This document shows, piece by piece, positions 21,041 to 32,512 of a DNA stretch of 64,000 nucleotides. The DNA is from Armigeres subalbatus. Its lineage: Eukaryota > Arthropoda > Insecta > Diptera > Culicidae. Made by a program: the position numbers and the translations under genes. Under the pieces are notes generated by a model. The model saw only the letters and a list, made by a program, of their open reading frames with translations. It was not told the DNA's origin and made no database searches. Each line of letters begins with the position of its first letter. The stretch's first letter is position 1. The stretch lies in contig NW_026943431.1 of assembly GCF_024139115.2 (NCBI RefSeq), positions 62,001 to 126,000 on the forward strand. Reading direction: 5' to 3'.

Positions 21041-22358
21041 TTAAAAGCCAACCACGGCGGACACCCGTCCGATCAGCTTCGACATGCTGGGATTGATGTC
21101 CTTAGCAAGAGCTTTTTGCATTTGCTTGATCGCGCTGGTAGCTGCAATGTCGCATAGAGACCTCATCCCCACCGAAGCTTGGGGTCTTGCCCAGCTTTGA
21201 GCTGAGAATTTTCAGCACCTGCTTCTTGTCCTTGATGTTTTCCTTGTTGATCAGCTGGTAGCAGGTGTCCAAAATTGAATCCACCTCTACGACGTCGTCG
21301 TTCCGTTCGTAGTTGAACTCACTTGGCCCGCAGCGGGACAGGAAGCGCAGGATGTTAACCTCTCCACATATCGGAACATATGCCGTTGGAGAAGTGATCA
21401 TTTCGGTATAGGTACCCACTTAAAATAATGCACACGATCATAACAATTCGATGTTATTGAATAGAACTTCGGCTTACCATTTTTCCAGATGAGGGTCACC
21501 TTGATACGTGGAAGATTGTCCAGTTTCGGGTCGAAGCCGGTAATTTGCATTTGGAAATTCAGGGCCTCTTCGCTGAGTTTGGGTACTGTTGAATGTGTGA
21601 AGCAATCCACTTGCAAATTTAAGCGATCGATCCATAGCTTCTTCAGCGCCAGTAATCCGTAGGGAATATTTTCGGGACTTGCATTAACTACGAAGTCTTG
21701 TAAGAAGGAAGTCTGCAAACAATAAATATGATATAGGCGAATAAAGTGGAAAAGGTCAGATGTTACTTACATTGATAGGTTCAATTTTCTTGGTTTGCGA
21801 TTTACTCTGGGAGTTAGTCTTCGAGGATGGATTCTGGGCATTCGGTTGGGGTGGTTTACTGCACAATTTCAGATCTGTCCGCATTAGGACCAGCTGCTGA
21901 CGCAATTCAGTTAATTGTTTCAAGATTTTTTCTTGCTTAGCCGCTAGTGCTTGCATTTCTGGAAGATCTTCCTACAGGGGAGATGAAAGTAATTTACTGT
22001 TCAATCCATTTGGAACGAATAACAACTGCAACATCGAAAGCAAAAGAAATGTCCCACTATCGTTTATCGGAAGGAAGATTAGCTTATTGCAAAAGAAAAA
22101 TCATCAATAAGAATCCTGATGATCATTGTTGATTAGGAAGAGAAACAAAAATACAGAAAGGCGATTACAGTAAGAAGTGTTCTACAAAACCTTGAGGAGT
22201 AACATCTTAATTTTTACGGATAAATGATCCATAAATACCGTGCTGCTTTGGGCCGCCGTGGCTACGCCATCGCCGTGTTGGATGACTGGTTTCATAGCGT
22301 ACATGCAGGTCGGTAGTTCGACGTGGACCGGTTTCAGGATTGGTTTCAAATCGTACAT
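21041..22358 (-). CDS. AIMP2: AIMP2 (p38) homologue, scaffold of the multi-tRNA synthetase complex, with an apparent C-terminal frame break
   Basis: There are four exons: 22358-22218, 21971-21771, 21712-21478 and 21418-21041. Introns of 246, 58 and 59 bp have GT/AG ends and consistent phases (0, 0, 1). The start MYDLKPILKP, then VELPTCMY, matches the lysyl-tRNA synthetase-binding N-terminus of animal AIMP2. Exon 2 gives the leucine-zipper-like coiled coil (MQALAAKQEKILKQLTELRQ). Exons 3-4 give the GST-like domain with VTLIWKN and ICGEVNILRFL. The protein scaffolds cytoplasmic aminoacyl-tRNA synthetases. At 21152, just after ATG in DEVSM, one surplus base (or a 2-base loss) shifts the frame. 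As written the protein ends at 21102 (297 residues), while the next frame continues with an AIMP2-like helix (IAATSAIKQMQKALAKDI) to a TAA at 21043-21041. Total exon length is 955 nt, that is 318 codons plus one base, so an assembly error or a recent frameshift allele is likely. Confidence 0.9.
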
Positions 22359-22840
22359 TTTCTTTTATAATCAACGGAAGCTGGTTACTTTCAAAGTTTC
22401 GTATTCGTTTCGGTGATCGGTTAGAAGCCGGAGTGTCTTGTCACACAAGTTTTAACACTGAAACAGGTTGTTGTTAATGAAACACTAAAAATATACGGCA
22501 TTTTACCATTTTACTTGAAAATTATCAATTTTTCTTCACGACAGCGGCTCCGAGCTCGGAAAATCTTTCACGTTTCGCACTGCGGTTTGACAGATGTTTG
22601 CAATTTGTAACGAAATGTCACAGGAGAGGGGTTCGTCCATATTATCGAACAAAGCATTATACCGACATAATAGTAACGTAATGTAACATTGTTTAAAAAT
22701 AACAAAAATAACGTATTGTCGGCGTAGCACCGTTAGAATTCGGAAGTCGGGACTCCCGAATCGAACTTTCTTCCGAAGTTTTAAATATATTTATTGTTAG
22801 TTTATATGCTTATAAACGTTTCAAAAGTTATCAATGTATG
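22359..22840. other. AIMP2 upstream region
   Basis: 5' flank of the minus-strand AIMP2 gene. A CCTGTTTCAG acceptor-like site near 22460 could mark a 5' UTR intron. No TATA box was found. A GC-richer patch around 22540-22580 could lie near the promoter, but the start site cannot be fixed from sequence. Confidence 0.4.
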
Positions 22841-24388
22841 AATCTTATGTACGAAAACGTTTCAAACACAATTGCAAGTATTGTTACATTAGAGAAATAT
22901 GTTGATGTATTGTATCCTCAGTGTTGATACAATATGTGCAACCATCAAGAAACAATGTATCCTATATTGTATACCGTACATTTTATGGTAATTCAATTGT
23001 TTACACTACCCAAGTAACCATTAAGCCGTTAAAATCGACTTTATTTCGGCTCTATAGTCGCAATAAATCCCTGTCAACAGAGCTAATAAGACTTAAAATA
23101 TTCTTTAGTGCTGCTCAGAAGCCGCTTTTGGCGAATTATTTGGCTGATATAGTGCTTGCCCCTACCTATTTTTTCACGCCTATGCCAAAATGTCAAAATT
23201 TTTAGACGAGTTGGAACGGAACGAAAAAAAATGAAATGGAAAATACTTGTTTATATTCTAATGCGTTCTTTCTCTTTTATTCCTATTGGAGATTAAATTT
23301 TTTTTGCTAATTCAATTTAACTCCGGGCTTGAACGCTTGGAGCTGTGTATGATGCTTTTTGTTTAGATTGATCGCTTACTTTACCATCTGATCCAACACG
23401 GATCTGCATAGATGTATTGTTTGGAAGGAATAAAAAGCAGAAGGATTTCATCTGCCTCTGCATCAAGGGCGAGAAGCGTTGAAAATGACGGAGGAAAATA
23501 ATACATTGATTCAGTAATTAATTAAAGACGGATTTGTTTGTATTTAAGAAACCCAAATGTAAGAAACATTTTCTGGCATTTTCCATGCAATATGATGGTG
23601 ATTTGGCTGCAGATTATTATTGTGGATTTACTTGACCAATGAATTCGAAGGTCGGTTCACTTGCCTATTTTAAACGTTCCCTTTTCCAGCAAGGTTTGCC
23701 AAACTCAATAAATGTTTGATAGATTACCTTGTTTTTTTCTCCTTGTCTATCAAAACAGATGTCAAAACATCGGAAAAAGAAAGAGAAGTCCGAGGGAAAC
23801 CACAAAACGCACATGGCAGACTTGTCAGTTTTGACAGATTTTACTATGAAGACGGGTGTGAAGGTGAAAACGGCGATTTAAACGACCGTTCAAGGAGCGA
23901 CTATTTCGAACGGTCGGGTCCAATAGGGAAATCCACGTACAATATTCATCATTGGAACAATATTTAAAAGCATACACGACTGATCTTCAGAAAAAATGTT
24001 TCTAATGCGAGTAAAAGAGACAGGTTATAAAATTCTAGGTGTGATTGTTATTGATTCTACTAAAACGTCATAGATATTACATAAACTACATAAACTATCT
24101 ACATAAACGTCATAGATTCTACCAAAACGTCATAGATTCTACCAAAACGTCATAGACATTGGCAATAATAATTCCCTTATTAGGCTTGAATCCACAGGGC
24201 TTATATCAAAGCGTTATATACCGATATACGGCTTCTTTTGATGCTCGAAGTTTATACGGCTGATTAGCACTTGAAAATCGTATATACAGCTTATAGGCAC
24301 TGAAATGTTGTTATATGGTTTATATAATGCTTAATAAAGTGCTTAATGGTTACCTGGGTATTGAACCAATAGTACATTTTTATCCGGG
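22840..24388 (-). mobile_element. Element family I copy 2, 3'-truncated and split by family J element
   Basis: On the minus strand it begins CCCGGATAAAAATGTACTAT (from 24388, TA at 24389-24390) and, after a 1350-bp insertion, continues with about 170 bp matching the first part of 7065-7867. Homology fades near 22840, so the far end is missing. Confidence 0.65.
23009..24358. mobile_element. TA-flanked 1.35-kb element (family J)
   Basis: The ends CCCAAGTAACCATTAAGC and GCTTAATGGTTACCTGGG are an 18-bp inverted repeat with one mismatch. TA lies on both sides (23007-23008, 24359-24360). Removing the element and one TA restores sequence equivalent to 7090-7115 of the uninterrupted family I copy. 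Internally it has a triplicated ACGTCATAGATTCTAC motif at about 24060-24150. No transposase is present. Confidence 0.75.
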
Positions 24389-24390
24389 TA

Positions 24391-24740
24391 TGGACTGGAT
24401 TTGGATTGGATTTGATTTAGATTTGGATTAGAATTGCATTTTATTAGATTTGGATTTGGAACGGATTTAGATAGAATTTGGATCAGATTTGAATTAGATT
24501 TTGATTGGATTGGATTTGGAATGGATGTTGAACGGATTTGGATTAAATGTGGAACGGATTTGGATTGGATTTGGATTGGATTTGGATTGGATTTGGATTG
24601 GATTTGGATTGGATTTAGATTGGATTAGGATTGGATGTTGATTGGAATTGTATTGAATGTGGCTTGGATTTTTTATTGGAATTGGATTGAATTTGGATTG
24701 GATTTGAATTGTTTTGATTGCATTGTATTTGACAAAATCT
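24391..24740 (+). repeat. GGATTT/GGATTG-type simple-sequence tract
   Basis: Imperfect repeats of TTGGATTGGA and TTTGGATTGGAT fill about 340 bp, cleanest at 24550-24620. Reading frames through it give artificial D/W/I/F-rich peptides. Confidence 0.85.
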
Positions 24741-24854
24741 TAAAATTTATTGTTCTCCTTTCACTAGATAGATCAAAATCTAATGGCTGTGATAGATTTT
24801 TGGGACAAAATGGAGACAAAAGTATGAATCAAGATTCGTCTTTCGCAACCCATC

Positions 24855-25105
24855 ATTGATCAGCCCATGACCTCCTTTTAGTTGGGCCTCCACTGGTTGC
24901 GTCATGGCCCAACTAAAAAGCAACCGTACGTCAAAATTCAACGTAAACACGGAAAACGGGATTGGGTGTCACTGGACATCACTTGTGTTCAAGTCGAAAT
25001 ACACGTGATCAAATGGCTGTCAGTTGGCCCACCTAACAAAACCGAATTAGTTAGTTGGGTCGAGATCGTGGCCGGTCGTGGCCCAATCAGCGAATCGTGA
25101 CTGTA
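24855..25105. mobile_element. Degenerate relative of the CAGTGA-type MITE
   Basis: Phrases such as TTAGTTGGGCC, GGCCCAACTAAAAAGC, AACACGGAAAACGGG and GGCCCAATCAGCGAATCGTG follow the order of the element at 6774-7062, with many substitutions. Its right end, CGTGACTG followed by TA, is preserved. Confidence 0.6.
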
Positions 25106-25581
25106 CTGTATTCATCTTGTTCTATGGGCTAGGTAGGAGATCCGGATGAATGCTGTCATCAGAGAAAAAGTAGAATCACTAAAATTTACCACGGCAAGAT
25201 ATAGCCAAAGGAATTCAAAATAATTTTAAAAACTACAAGCTGATTTTTTTTTGAAATTGGTTTATTGCACGAGATTAGAAATTCAATAAACCTACATCAT
25301 GAACCAACATCAAAAATAGTATACTTTTTCCGGGATCAATAGACCTGTGCAGGAGTTCATCAAATGGATTTCGATGGATTTTGACATTTGAGCGGGTCGT
25401 CTTCTCGAACAAAAGTTCATTTTGCGTTCATTATGCGACCCGCTCAAACGTCATAATTTCTTGGGGGAGTTCATTTTGCGTTAGTCTATTCGAGTAAAAC
25501 ATTTATTATCATGAACAATCAAGTAAATATATGTAAAATGTAGATAATCAAAAGTCTAACAAGGTGCTTAAAATTATTCAT
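25106..25581. other. Intergenic; short inverted motif near 25390-25470
   Basis: TTTGAGCGGGTCGTCTTC and GCGACCCGCTCAAACGTC are inverted about 50 bp apart, suggesting the core of an eroded MITE. There is no coding frame of interest. Confidence 0.4.
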
Positions 25582-25787
25582 TAGAAATACTAGAATAAGA
25601 GATCGGCGAAGACGCCATCTTGTTTCCAATCGAACCGTCAAAAGCGGTTCCATTTCGACTTGTTTACTTTTTGCACCCATAAGAAGCAAGCAAAAAGTTC
25701 AAGTGCTGCCAGTATCATTTTCACGATTTCATGCATTTTCATACGTTTTTTCGACAGTTTTTCACTCCGCTGGTCTCTGGTTATAGG
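25582..25787 (+). mobile_element. ~205-bp MITE (family R, copy 1)
   Basis: It is nearly identical, in reverse orientation, to 62465-62676. The ends carry similar inverted segments (ATAAGAGATCGGCGAAG and ATAACCAGAGACCGGCGGAG on opposite strands). The 72-codon frame inside is a by-product. Confidence 0.7.
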
Positions 25788-26303
25788 GTTGCTATTATTC
25801 ATAGAATTTCATCCCATATCTCGCTGTGGAATTTTTTTCGTGATTCTATACTTTTTTCTTTTTTGCCATTTTTCCTAGCGTATTAAATCAGCGATACATC
25901 TCCCGCATAGATATGGACCATATTTGGAACTTCACTTATGTGGTTTACAATCATTTGTAACTGTTTATGTACATCTACACAAATTGTGTGTCGAAACAAT
26001 AAATGAACATTACCTTGAATGGTTTTGACATTATAAGATAAGGTTATTTGGCAATTAACAATATGGGTAAAGGGTTGTTAAGTTAGGTTACCATAAAAAA
26101 CTGGCAATTTTCTCGAACAAATTTTTCGTCTCATTCTATATCAAATGGTTGAGATACGTTCCACGTTTGGCGAGGTAGAACCTTATGACTTAATGGTAAG
26201 TGATAGTTGGAGGATACATCGCGTACGATCGAATGCACCCCGGTAATGAATAAAGAAAATAAAAACAAAAAAAAGGAGAAAAACATCTCAATTCAAGTAG
26301 ACA
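25788..26303. other. Intergenic, nothing recognised
   Basis: AT-rich, with no open frame or repeat ends that I can support. Confidence 0.4.
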
Positions 26304-27417
26304 CACAGAGAAAAAAAAAGTTGGGATTCCAACATTTTCTAATTTCATTTTAAAAGTATGTGAAATGTGGTACTTTTAAAAGCTAAAACTTTTTAGTCAA
26401 ATGTGAAATTGAATAAATTGAAAGTTTTTCTTCAGATTAAAATTGTGATTTTTACAGTGAGTGCACTCAAATCAAAATTTGTAGAATAGTCAACTTAACT
26501 TTCATATTATGCATCTCTGGCAACACGGACAACGAAAATAATGAAACTGGCAGCTTAGCTGACCTGTCATTATTGAAAATAAGAAACAAAAAAGTTTACT
26601 CAACGTTTGTGCTAAAGACCGAAATAGAAGTTTGTTTGTGGTGCGGCTTTTTAGTTTAATTTTAATTGGGATTCATGTATTTCAGAGAACAGCATGTAAA
26701 GTGACACTATGTTGACCCTGTTCCTGTACCATCCGAGAAAGAATTAGGAAACCGGTGTCATTTGCGGCATGTGTCTGAAGAAACGATATGGGAGGTTTTC
26801 CCGTGAAGGTAAGCATGTAAAAAAATGCTTCAATTTTAGATACTTCCGCATACCCACTATTACTGGACTAGTGGTCACCTACAACCAGCTTCTGAAGCCT
26901 ACGAAATTTAAGTTTTTCCGGGTGTTTTTACTTTCAGGTTAGATTCGCAACATCATCATCATCATCATCAATCACCAGAATATCAGAGACCATCCAGCAC
27001 ATCGGCTTTATGATTCCTCAAGTTTTCAAAAGTTTTCAATTATAAAACATGTGAAAATGTGTACAGTCTTTTAATGAAATGAATAAAATAAAGTAATAAA
27101 ATGGAATCAAAATGATAAAATATAAATTTGTAGAATTTTATTTTGAAAAAACGATTAAAAATGCTCTTGTGAAATTGAGAATGATCACAACTTGTTGATT
27201 TGAAAGTATCAATAGTTAATTCTAATGCAAAATGCACATGTCGATTTAAGAAGAAATTGTTATTTTGAAAAGGTAGCTCTTGCCAAAACTTTTGCTGAGA
27301 TGACATTTTTCTAATGGTAAATTTAACAGTTGTATACTTTCTACTGAAAATCACTAACTAATTTTCTTGATTTTACCAACGTTTCTTTGGTTTTTACCAA
27401 CGATTTTTTTTTGTGTG
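26304..27417 (-). mobile_element. Element family K, copy 2
   Basis: This is an inverted relative of 9167-10659, sharing both termini (CACAGAGAAAAAAAAAGTTG at the left, ACCAACG...TTTGTGTG at the right) and several hundred bp inside. CA flanks both sides where other elements have TA. The middle (about 26560-27030) differs from copy 1. It includes a GTAAGCATG donor-like site at about 26810 and an ATC microsatellite at 26952, suggesting family members carry different internal cargo. Confidence 0.65.
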
Positions 27418-28435
27418 CAACAACATTAATGCTCTGATAAAATATTGTATTAGCCAAATAAATCACATCAAATAAAAAAATATCACATCGTCTGGCCATC
27501 ACGTCTGTGGTTAAAGAACGGCAAAGTTTTCAATGGTTATAGCCCGTATCAGATTACAGAAGAGCACGGATGGTAATGCCTCCACCAGTAGATTTCCTGT
27601 TCGGATGTACATCATGTGCACCCAGATATACATCGTGTGAGAACTCGAATCTGTAGGCAAAACAAACAAATTATCGTATGTTTGGTTTCAATACATATTA
27701 GCTATACCATAATACTTACTGTGATTCATAATATTTGCGCATTATGTTTGCTTTATTATTTCGATGTAGATCTAAAATGATAAAATCATTATTTAATTAG
27801 TAAGTAAATACTTTAAAATGGATATAATCAGTGCTAATTACCTCTAAATCGACGGAAAGATGAACTGTTAATCGCACTTGAAACAGTTTCTTTTCATCAG
27901 TATGACAAATCCTTCTGCAGAACATGTTTACACATCTACAAAAGCACCATTACGGCAGAACTTTAATAGATAATGTGTCTTTAAATTTAAACTATAAATT
28001 TATTTGAATGTTTGTGTGATATTGTTTTGATCTCACTTTCGCTGTCAACAGTACGCAATCATGAATGGAACGTATAACATAACTTTAACATCATGAGAAA
28101 TGTTCATTAAATATTTTGATACGATCTAACACCAAAATTAAATTTGATTGAAAACATATAGAAAAGTTTAATAACTTTATGTGGTACATTCAATGTATAA
28201 CATGAACTTAGATAGTTGTTATATAGAGTACATGATGGGAAGGCATGAATAGTTCAATAATCAAATAACAATTACAGAAACATTGACCGTTCCATATGAA
28301 TTTTATCAAAGGTTATAACAGAACAATAAACAGTTTTTTACTATGCGGGCTGTTAAGCGTTACGCTCGCGATCTGTGTCTTTTCATTCATTTTCCTTTTT
28401 GAACGAACTGCCGAAGTTTGACTAATGAGCGAGAA
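27418..28435. other. Intergenic, nothing recognised
   Basis: AT-rich with short scattered frames only. Splice-like CAG/GT pairs exist but no protein similarity is visible. Confidence 0.4.
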
Positions 28436-28903
28436 CACGCTAAGCCTCAGCTACTCAAAATTGAGTCGAATTCGACTCATTTTGGTTAAAAACGGGACAA
28501 CCCAAAAATTGAGTAAACACAATTTTACTCAATTTTGAGTAAAGCGTTATGAACGGCATAATGAGTAAATGATGCTCATGGGATTGTGGAATGAATTTGC
28601 TTACATTTGACTCAGTGGTTGAAACGATTTTATTCATAACCTCTCGTAACCTCGCTCGTAACATCCTGTACGGAATAATTGTTTACGGCTATTTATTAGG
28701 CATTTCAGTCTCGCTTTGGATGAAACCATACAATTATGTTATCTTCTGCTGACTTTTGATCCTTATTGGATCTTTTTTCAAATAGAAGCACACCGTTGTT
28801 TTTCATCCAAGATGAGACTGAAATGTTAAATAAATCACCGTAAAACATTCTTTCGCACGAAAATCACTTTTTATTTATTACCGGGGAACTCATGTGGTAT
28901 GCA

Positions 28904-29063
28904 TGGCAGCTGAACTGTTGTACATCGGGTACACATGGCTAATTCACTCCTTTCTGTTGAAGAAGGAATCACCGCCTAATTGTAAATGTTGTGGTACAGT
29001 GTTGGACGTCCGGCACCTTATTCTCGACTGCAGGAAGTATTCCGAAACACGAAGGCTACTGAA
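28904..29063 (+). pseudogene. Non-LTR retrotransposon C-terminal scrap with CCHC motif
   Basis: About 50 codons encode IGYTWLIHSFLLKKESPP and then CKCCGTVLDVRHLILDC, a C-x2-C-x8-H-x4-C pattern followed by KYSETRRLL. This resembles the C-terminal domain downstream of reverse transcriptase in I/Jockey-type LINEs (compare 55630-55695 in the R1 element). Only this fragment survives. It also occurs inverted at 35733-35892. Confidence 0.65.
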
Positions 29064-29065
29064 TA

Positions 29066-31205
29066 GGGTGTCCCAAAATTGGACAAAGTCTGGGATTTTG
29101 GGGGCTCAACCTTCAAATGAAAGCTTAGGGTAAAACAAAAGAAAAATTGTTCTACGACAACTCTGGGAAATGACGTTTAGGGGTGGCCCCGACGCGTTTT
29201 ATGAAAAAAGTGCATTTTTTATAGGTAACATCGAAAATACCGGTATATCGGAAAGAAATTCGATGAAACCCATCCATTTTATATTTTTTACATTTAACTT
29301 AGGGTCTATACTTTATGGTAAAACTTTGATACCGCATGTTTTAGCTCTATATATTTTTCACTGATGCTTTGAATCCCCAAAAATGAGGAATTTTTCTTAA
29401 TATTTTTTTATTAATGCATCCAAAACGGGTATCCATCATAATGCTTTCGAAACTAGATATACATAGAAAGATGGGGAATTTTATAACGAATATTTTGCTA
29501 AAAATAGCAACCTTCTATCTCTACCCGTTTGAAAGTTATTCACGATTTACTGCAGCTTGGAAAAAGACTTTTTGAAATTTCTGATCATAATACCTGGATC
29601 ATGTTTAAGTAAAAAACGCCTACTTTTCCATACCAACCAAATGAGCGCTTTAGTAACCAATATAGTATTCATATGAGTTGCATAAAATTGATTTTAATAC
29701 TTATTTGAGTGTTATAATGGAAACCCAACGATGGACCAGCAGTAACATGACTGACTACAAATTGTTCAGTTAGTCTGGGTGAGTATTCAAATAGATTGAT
29801 GAATATGGTTTCAAAACTACCCATAGGTAGGTTCAGTTTTCGTGTCATGGTTTGTCGGGCTGTGCAATGTCTCCCGCTTACATGGAAATTAGTTGTTTTG
29901 TGGCCTTCTTGATGTTTTGCAAGAACGATCATGTGAAGCAAATCCAACTAGATCATTTTTGATATCGATTTGTCATATTTTACGCCATATTGAAGCTCAT
30001 TTTTACGCCATTGCAAAAAATAGTGTGTAGCAACTAATTGCAAAACTCGATTTTATCAGCACTCGTAGTATTTATCACATTCGGCAAGCCTCGTTGGATA
30101 AACGTACAACCATGCTGATTAAATAATCTTTTGCAACTAGTTACACAAATTACTATTATCATTATTATTTTTATACTGCATATTGAAATATTTGGCATCT
30201 TCCATCTACGGAATCTCTGGAAATAGAGAACAATCTACACTAATTACGAATTATTTTGCCTACCAATACTGAATACAATGATAAATTGATTGCATCGATA
30301 AATCGGGACCAAAATGATCCAGCCGGATTAACTTCACATGATCGTTCTTGCAAAAAAATCAAGATGGTTACAAAACAACTAATTTCCATGTTATCGAGAA
30401 ACATTGCACAGCTCGACAAACCTTGACACGAAAACTGAACCTACCTATGGGTAGTTTTGAAACCATATTCATCGATCTATTTGAGCACTCATCCAGACTA
30501 ACTGAACAATTTGTAGTCAGTCATGTTACTGCTGGTCCATCGTTGGGTTTCCATTATAACACTCAAATAAGTATTAAAATCAATTTTATGCAACTCATAT
30601 GAATGCTATATTGGTTATTAAAGCACTCATTTGGTTGGTATGGAAAAGTAGACGTTTTTTTACTTAAACATGATCCAGGTATTATGATCCGAAATTTCAA
30701 AAAGTCTTTCCAAGCTGCAGTAAATCGTGAATAACTTTTAAACGGATAGAGATAGAAGGTTACTATTTTTAGCAAAATATTCGTTATAAAATTCCCCACC
30801 TTTCTATGTATATCTAGTTTCGAAAGCATTATGATGGATACCCGTTTTAGATGCATTAATAAAAAAATATTAAGAAAAATTCATCATTTTTGGGCATTTA
30901 AAGCATCAGTGAAAAATATATAGAGCTAAAACATGCGGTATCAAAGTTTTACCATAAAGTATAGACCCTAAGTTAAATGTAAAAAATATAAAATGGATGG
31001 GTTTCATCGAATTTCTTTCCGATATACCGGTATTTTCGATGTTACCTATAAAAAAATGCACTTTTTTCATAAAACGCGTCGGGGCCACCCCTAAACGTCA
31101 TTTCCCAGAGTTGTCGTAGAACAATTTTTCTTTTGTTATACCCTAAGCTTTCATTTGAAGGTTGAGCCCCCAAAATCCCAGACTTGGTCCAATTTAGGGA
31201 CACCC
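29066..31205. mobile_element. 2.14-kb TA-flanked palindromic element (family B, copy 1)
   Basis: The two arms of about 880 bp (29066-29945 and 30330-31205) are near-perfect inverted repeats starting GGGTGTCCCWAAATTGG, around a spacer of about 385 bp. TA flanks both ends (29064-29065, 31206-31207). Each arm keeps an open frame of 84-92 codons pointing outward from the spacer (29947-29669 - and 30348-30602 +) with matching translations, but no known domain. Confidence 0.8.
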
Positions 31206-31393
31206 TACTACTGAACTGTTCCCACGTAAACAAAATGGAAAATGCTTCAAATTTGTGATTTTTCAGATCTCCGAAATTTAAATTCGAACAACACGATTTT
31301 ACTCAAAATCGAGTCATCTTATTATTACAAAGTATACTGAGTAAAATAACCTCAAACGCCCAAAACAGATTTACTCAATGTTTGTCTTCTCTA

Positions 31394-32449
31394 CACTGAG
31401 AGAAACGGCATGGTAATGCCTACCATATCAAAGGTAAAATTAAAAACATTTTACCACTTGATTTTGGTAGAACGCAAAAGGTACTTGAAATTACTACAGA
31501 GTACGGTCAATTTTACTATGCCTTCTTGAGTATAGATATGTAGGAGATTTTACCATTTTCTAGCAGTTGTTACTATGCACACGTGAACTCAAACGTAGTA
31601 AATTTAAACATGTAGCAAGGTTCCTATTCACCATGCTCTCATGATTGCATATTAGTCTCTGCAGCTTTCATTATTTCATAAATGTGTAAACAAATAAACA
31701 TAAAAACGCATATTTATCTAGAAACAATCATTTTATTTCTGATCAATTTCTAACAGTACAAAGAGAAGTTCAATTTAATTTAAATTTGGACGGCAGCAGC
31801 ACTCTCAGCAAAGCATTCTCCCGTAATCATGTTTTCAAAGATCGGATTCTGCTCACCTTTTTGCATTCCATTAAGGGTTTTGGAAGGAAAATTTAATACT
31901 GCGATGTGCAGTACATATATGTTGGATTTGTAATAAACTTGCACTCAGAATGCTGACTCCTTTAGCGCTGCGGTCGTCCAAATTCAATTGTCGCACCGAT
32001 AATAAACCTGAGCCTGATCGAAAATATAGGAATTTGATACGGAAGGAACGGGAACACCACGTACAACGGTTTCGATTCACTTTCTGAAATTATGAAACAT
32101 TTTATTAGTTATTTTACTTGCTTTAAGCCAAATGTACTTACCAAAATGAATATATCCTTGGTAAAAATATTTGAAATAATATGTACAACAGTAATGTTTA
32201 AGTTCTTTCCGTGAAGACAGAGGATAGTAATGAGGGCGAGAAAAACTTTGACAGCTGTCGTACTCGCAGCGGTAAAGTTGCAGTTGAATTTACCATGGAG
32301 ACGAACTGTACAAGAAAGTCAATCCACATAGTAACGTGGACAATATTGTGGCAACCAGTAAAAATATTGGGGTTGAGTTTACCATTATCATGCATGGTAA
32401 ACTTAAACAGAACTGTATGTTTTATGTTACCATATATTTTTTATCAGTG
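31394..32449. mobile_element. TA-flanked 1.06-kb element (family C)
   Basis: The ends CACTGAGAGAAACGGCATGG and ATATTTTTTATCAGTG resemble each other's complement (CACTGA...AAA...ATGGTAA). TA flanks both sides (31392-31393, 32450-32451). Copy 2 of family A (32513-33290) has the uninterrupted CTTCTCTATGGAG, the exact empty site. The centre has splice-like sites (about 32090-32150) and no known protein. Confidence 0.8.
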
Positions 32450-32512
32450 TATGGAGACGGCAAAAAAGAGTCAATATTAGCCAGGCACTGAGTAGTTGAT
32501 TGTTAGCGTGTA

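Larger units (their letters stand above)
28436..32510 (+). mobile_element. Element family A, copy 1 (carries LINE fragment, element B1 and element C)
   Basis: It starts CACGCTAAGCCTCAGCTACT and ends GAGTAGTTGATTGTTAGCGTG, giving inverted ends, with ACTCAAAATTGAGT words near them. The basic element is 778 bp, as shown by copy 2. This copy is enlarged to 4.1 kb by an I-like LINE scrap (about 28904-29063), a 2.14-kb palindromic element (29066-31205) and a 1.06-kb element (31394-32449). An internal small hairpin (TTTCAGTCTCGCTTTGG at about 28703 and its partner at about 28810) is part of the family. The right TA (32511-32512) is shared with copy 2. Confidence 0.75.

Noticed and set aside
24434..24859. 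64- and 74-codon W/D/I-rich frames
   Set aside because: Produced by the GGATTT/GGATTG simple repeat.
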